Of a DNA stretch of 64,000 nt, positions 60,606 to 64,000 are shown piece by piece. The first letter of the stretch is position 1. Every line of letters starts with the position of its first letter. Both the position numbers and the translations under genes were made by a program. The notes below the pieces were generated by a model that was not told the origin of the DNA, did no database searches, and saw only the letters and a list, made by a program, of their open reading frames with translations. Source of the DNA: Histomonas meleagridis (taxonomy: Eukaryota; Parabasalia; Tritrichomonadida; Dientamoebidae); assembly GCA_020186115.1 (NCBI GenBank), contig WSYJ01000180.1:186001-250000 (forward strand), given 5' to 3'.

Positions 60606-63593
60606 TTACTTTTTCCCTTTCCTTTTAACAGAAGCTTTTGATTGTCTCGAAGTTGTTTGAGCGCTTAAATCCGAACTCTGCTGCATGTTAATCAAGCATT
60701 TCATCTTTACCGGCACCTTCTTCATGAACTCTCCGCACTTTAAATTAACAGCTGTCTCGGCCACAACCCATTGGCCAACCTGCAGAAGGCTGGATGCAGT
60801 TGGTGAATATTCGACCTTAACGTGCGCCAAACCGCCGCATTCAATGGCGCACTTTGAAGGGGACACTGTGAAGCCAGGAACTGTTATGGAGTCGAAGAAA
60901 AGCTCGCCATTGGCTTTCCGAACATCGTCGCTTTGATTAGCTACGCCAAAGGTAAGCATAACGGATGAAGTGATTCCAGGATATGACATCTCGCAAATTA
61001 CATTTGGACGAAAATATGGCTCGTCAAGTTGGTAATGATCAAAAGCTGTACGGTGTTGTGGTTCTTCATTACCACCCATGATAAACATAACATATGGCCA
61101 TGAACTTCCATATATTGGAACTTCTCGTTTTTCGCCATTCTCTCCAGCTGATATAACAAGAACGCTTTGGAAAGAGAGGTTATCATGGTCAGGACTAAAA
61201 ACAACAACGACATTACCAGTTTCAGATGGATTTAATCTTTGACATTTTTTATCAATGGTGAATGTTTCTTTGTCGTCCATATTCGTGTGGTGCATCTGTG
61301 GGGTCGGGCGTAGCTCATAAACATATTCAAACGAAAATTCAGCATTATTCTTAATTTGGATTGACTTAGTTATGGATTGACCAACAACAACATGTCCAAA
61401 ATCAAGTACTTCTTGGTTAAGTATAATAGATGGCGATGCACCTTCCCCAATAAGAGTTAGAACACATCGAATGTTTGGTTTATCGGCACACTGAATCACC
61501 ACTTTTGATGTAAACTTTACATTAGCGGTTGGGGTGAACCTGATTCTAATTGGAGTGCCCTGAAGCGGTTTTAATTCTGTAGATGGAGTAAGAACATCAA
61601 AGGAGCCATGCTCAAAGATAAATTCGAGTGGAAGACGACGCTTAACAACACTCTTAATGGTAACAATTGCATCAAGAGATTGTCCTGTTGCAACAACACC
61701 AAAATTTATCTTTGAAAGTGAAAGATCTATAAAATCTTCACTTTTGGTTTCTTTACCACCTACCAATACTTCTGTAACGAACAGCTGTGGAAGGATTGAT
61801 GCACCTTTAAGAAGAAGATGATTTGATCCATTCGATCCATTACAACGCCAGAAACAAGAAACACTTTTTTCATAAGTTTTGTAAGTGAATTCAGGATCAA
61901 TTTGTTGTTTTGGTTCGTGCGCCTCTTCTTTATCTTCTTTTTTTCGATCTCTTAACTTTTTCCTGATCACGCTTTTTGAACTGCTTCTTGATAAAGGAGA
62001 AACGTCACTGTCTGTCCCACTATCAGCTACCCGAAGTGGCACTGTTGGCTTGAATGTAATAAAAACATTTTTGGAAGAATTTGGTGGAATTGTTGATACA
62101 ACTGGATCAAATAAGAAGTCGTCGAATTTACCAAACTCGAACTCGAGCGGTTGATTCTTTTGATTCGTGAGAGTTACTGAATATGATGATTCAGTTCCAA
62201 GAGGTGTAGCTTCAAATAAAATTGATGATTCAGACATTAATAAAGGTGATTGTGTTATGTTTGCCAAACAAGGTATATTGAACTTTTGTCCATTTAGTGT
62301 TGCTAAACTAATTTGGAATTCGTATTTCTTTGGAACTGGCGCTTGAAAAGAGACGTTTACCTCAACGGTTTCGCCGGGTAAAATTAGCCCAAAACCGTCG
62401 AACGGTTGTACCGATACACCTGAAGGTAAACCTATGAAACCGAAGTTACACAAAATCTTCAGATGCGACTTGATTTTAAGGGGAACTTCCTTTGATTCCG
62501 TTGTTATAAATGTGCCAAAATCTATCACTGAAGGTTCAAACGTTAAACGAGAAGATGATGGAGTAAATGTTAAATTTAAAGGAACAGGAAGAACTTGGTT
62601 TGCAATTTCCAATGAGATTGGAAACGAAGCTGTTTGTTCAATTCGTGGGAAATGCTGTTTAAACTTTTTCGTTAGCCTTAGTTTAACACCAATTTGAAGA
62701 GATGATTGAGATCTAATAAATCCAAGTTTTGGAACAAATTCAACATATTTTTCAAGATTTGGAGGTAAGTTAACAATAAATCTATGTGTAATATTACTTC
62801 GATTATGTGCAATGATTGTTGATCTATATAGTTCGTTATAAAGACAAACTCCAAAATCAATTTGATTTGATTCTAAAAATACAGGAACATCAACTCCAAC
62901 GCCTTCCAATGGAAGACTACAAACAAAAGGTTCGAATTCTTTGTGTGATGATGATATTTTGATATTAATAGTAAATTTTAATTGACATGGCTTTTTTGGT
63001 CTGAAAACTACTTTTAATGTGGATTTCCCATAACCATTGACAATGCCATGCCGTGGAGAAAAACGTATAATTCCGTCTTCTGCTTCTTCAAGAGTGAGAA
63101 ATCCAGGATCAACCTTAGTAGAGCCGAGAGAAATAGCCCAAAGAGCAGAAAGAGCTCCGTAGTTTCTTATTGTAAGATTACGTTCTATTTCTTCTCCAAG
63201 TGTAACATTACCAATATTTAAAACATCAAATGGTTCAATTTGAATATTTACAACCTTTGGCAAACATTCGATCTCAACATCGAATGGGCCTGTTTGAGCA
63301 AGAAAATGAAGAGAACATTTGATTTGTGAATTAAATTTTGGTGTGAAATTAAGGGATAGTTCAACAGAAACGCCGGGCGAAACATATCCAGGTGGCTTGC
63401 TGTTTATTTTGAACAATGTTTCATATTCTTTGTCAACTCCAATGACTTTATATGTATTCCTTGAAAATGAAACATTTGTAAGTGTGAATGGAATATTCAT
63501 TGTTTCACCAACTACAAAGTCACGGAAAACCAAAACAGCAGGATCAGAAATAAATGGTGGGCCTTTCTGCGTTTTGGCTTTGCTTAAGAGCAT
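60606..63593 (-). CDS. large ASH/MSP-domain protein, flagellar-type (CFAP-like)
   Basis: A 995-residue protein from ATG (MLLSKAKTQKGPPF). It is built from about seven or eight immunoglobulin-like ASH/MSP beta-sandwich repeats. Typical segments recur: VVGETMNIPFTLTNVSFS, NIGNVTLGEEIERNLTIRNY, IDFGVCLYNELYRSTI, LDFGHVVVGQSITKSIQIKN, together with F.P...F type endings (VVVFSPDHDNL). A charged linker near residues 520-570 is probably flexible. Such arrays occur in HYDIN, CFAP47, CFAP65 and CFAP74, central-apparatus proteins of motile flagella, and trichomonads are multiflagellate. The exact orthologue cannot be named from sequence alone. Confidence 0.8.
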   Translation of the reverse strand: MLLSKAKTQKGPPFISDPAVLVFRDFVVGETMNIPFTLTNVSFSRNTYKVIGVDKEYETLFKINSKPPGYVSPGVSVELSLNFTPKFNSQIKCSLHFLAQTGPFDVEIECLPKVVNIQIEPFDVLNIGNVTLGEEIERNLTIRNYGALSALWAISLGSTKVDPGFLTLEEAEDGIIRFSPRHGIVNGYGKSTLKVVFRPKKPCQLKFTINIKISSSHKEFEPFVCSLPLEGVGVDVPVFLESNQIDFGVCLYNELYRSTIIAHNRSNITHRFIVNLPPNLEKYVEFVPKLGFIRSQSSLQIGVKLRLTKKFKQHFPRIEQTASFPISLEIANQVLPVPLNLTFTPSSSRLTFEPSVIDFGTFITTESKEVPLKIKSHLKILCNFGFIGLPSGVSVQPFDGFGLILPGETVEVNVSFQAPVPKKYEFQISLATLNGQKFNIPCLANITQSPLLMSESSILFEATPLGTESSYSVTLTNQKNQPLEFEFGKFDDFLFDPVVSTIPPNSSKNVFITFKPTVPLRVADSGTDSDVSPLSRSSSKSVIRKKLRDRKKEDKEEAHEPKQQIDPEFTYKTYEKSVSCFWRCNGSNGSNHLLLKGASILPQLFVTEVLVGGKETKSEDFIDLSLSKINFGVVATGQSLDAIVTIKSVVKRRLPLEFIFEHGSFDVLTPSTELKPLQGTPIRIRFTPTANVKFTSKVVIQCADKPNIRCVLTLIGEGASPSIILNQEVLDFGHVVVGQSITKSIQIKNNAEFSFEYVYELRPTPQMHHTNMDDKETFTIDKKCQRLNPSETGNVVVVFSPDHDNLSFQSVLVISAGENGEKREVPIYGSSWPYVMFIMGGNEEPQHRTAFDHYQLDEPYFRPNVICEMSYPGITSSVMLTFGVANQSDDVRKANGELFFDSITVPGFTVSPSKCAIECGGLAHVKVEYSPTASSLLQVGQWVVAETAVNLKCGEFMKKVPVKMKCLINMQQSSDLSAQTTSRQSKASVKRKGKK

Positions 63594-63917
63594 TTAAATA
63601 ACGTACATAGCTGAAGAAAAGTGGAAGTGTATTTTCCTCTTTGGTGTTATTTCTTCAATGTTAATATTGTTTAAATATCTCAGAAATCTCTTTGTACGCG
63701 ATTTACCTTTTATGCAAAAAAGAAGCACAATTTTTTCAATTGATTAAATGTAAAAGTCTATTTTTTATTCCAAAATTCATCTAGCTTATTGTGCCATAGT
63801 AAGGTTTTCTTTGTTTCAATCCTGAAGCAAATTCTCCAATGTTGGCAAAATAATGTTTTAAAAAGATTAAGTAATGAAATGTTATGTGAAATAATTAACG
63901 TTAACGTTCCCCATCAA
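63594..63917. promoter_or_regulatory. bidirectional promoter region
   Basis: About 320 bp separate the divergent ATGs of the ASH-domain gene and the last gene. TCAAAT overlaps the ATG of the latter at 63914-63919 and is initiator-like. Confidence 0.35.
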
Positions 63918-64000
63918 ATGTCGCTGGATGTACTTCGTCAATATTATGGATTAGATGAGCCTAAAATAGTGGAAAACCCAATGGACATTAATTCACCAAG
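63918..64000 (+). CDS. start of a gene truncated by window end
   Basis: ATG followed by 27 open codons (MSLDVLRQYYGLDEPKIVEN, then PMDINSP) runs off the end. The composition is that of a normal acidic protein start, with an initiator-like TCA just before the ATG. The family cannot be judged from this piece. Confidence 0.55.
   Translation, partial: MSLDVLRQYYGLDEPKIVENPMDINSP

Overview
The window looks like nuclear DNA of a parabasalid protist, most likely a Tritrichomonas-type trichomonad. It is very AT-rich and has short intergenic spaces. Many genes carry a TCA-type initiator (TCAYWT-like) within about 5-20 nt of the ATG. The gene families are typical of that lineage: DUF3447-ankyrin proteins, BspA-like leucine-rich-repeat remnants, R2R3-like Myb proteins, a BEACH protein, a Tc1/mariner-type transposase, and Rho/Ras regulators. 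Species assignment is an inference from content, not a database match. Start codons were chosen as ATG; several open frames extend upstream only through TTG or GTG and were trimmed.

Layout. 1-5 kb: a multi-pass sulfatase/alkaline-phosphatase-fold protein (minus), then a decayed minus-strand gene. 5-9.7 kb: a DUF3447-ankyrin gene whose C-terminal ankyrin repeats are split by frame-breaking spacers of almost constant 80 nt, and a divergent minus-strand ankyrin gene interrupted at the same place in its repeats. 10-16.5 kb: a giant BEACH-family protein. 16.6-20.4 kb: a CDC50-type flippase subunit, a cyclic-nucleotide-domain K+ channel and an unknown protein. 21.4-23.9 kb: a second DUF3447-ankyrin gene with an exact 170-bp module period. 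24.3-28.6 kb: a broken RasGEF gene, an NAD(P)-binding oxidoreductase, a damaged Tc1-type transposase fused to a recently duplicated half of an SDR gene, and a small Myb protein.

29.6-33.9 kb: a coiled-coil protein, a cyclophilin-like-fold protein, an FKBP-TPR immunophilin, Arp2/3 subunit ARPC4 and a C2-domain protein. 34-36 kb: gene-poor, with a ~600-bp (TAAA)n tract. 36-42.3 kb: TMEM18, a PX protein, the intact SDR parent gene and a WDR11-like protein. 42.4-49.4 kb: BspA-like pseudogenes flank a helical-repeat protein, a SCAMP, a GOST-like 7-TM protein and a Rho GTPase. 50-64 kb: a long coiled-coil protein, a two-TM protein, an R2R3 Myb, a small coiled-coil protein, a surface-type protein with TFSQSN/TYSQSN repeats, a WW-MyTH4-RhoGAP protein, a large ASH-domain protein and the first codons of a further gene.

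Functional themes are membrane traffic (CDC50, SCAMP, PX, WDR11, BEACH, C2), actin and Rho signalling (ARPC4, Rho GTPase, RhoGAP, broken RasGEF) and surface proteins. The most unusual signal is in the three ankyrin loci. Intact 30-codon ankyrin modules are separated by spacers, 16 of 21 of them exactly 80 nt, which break the frame yet keep a fixed GG 21 nt before the next module. No canonical trichomonad intron motifs are visible in them.
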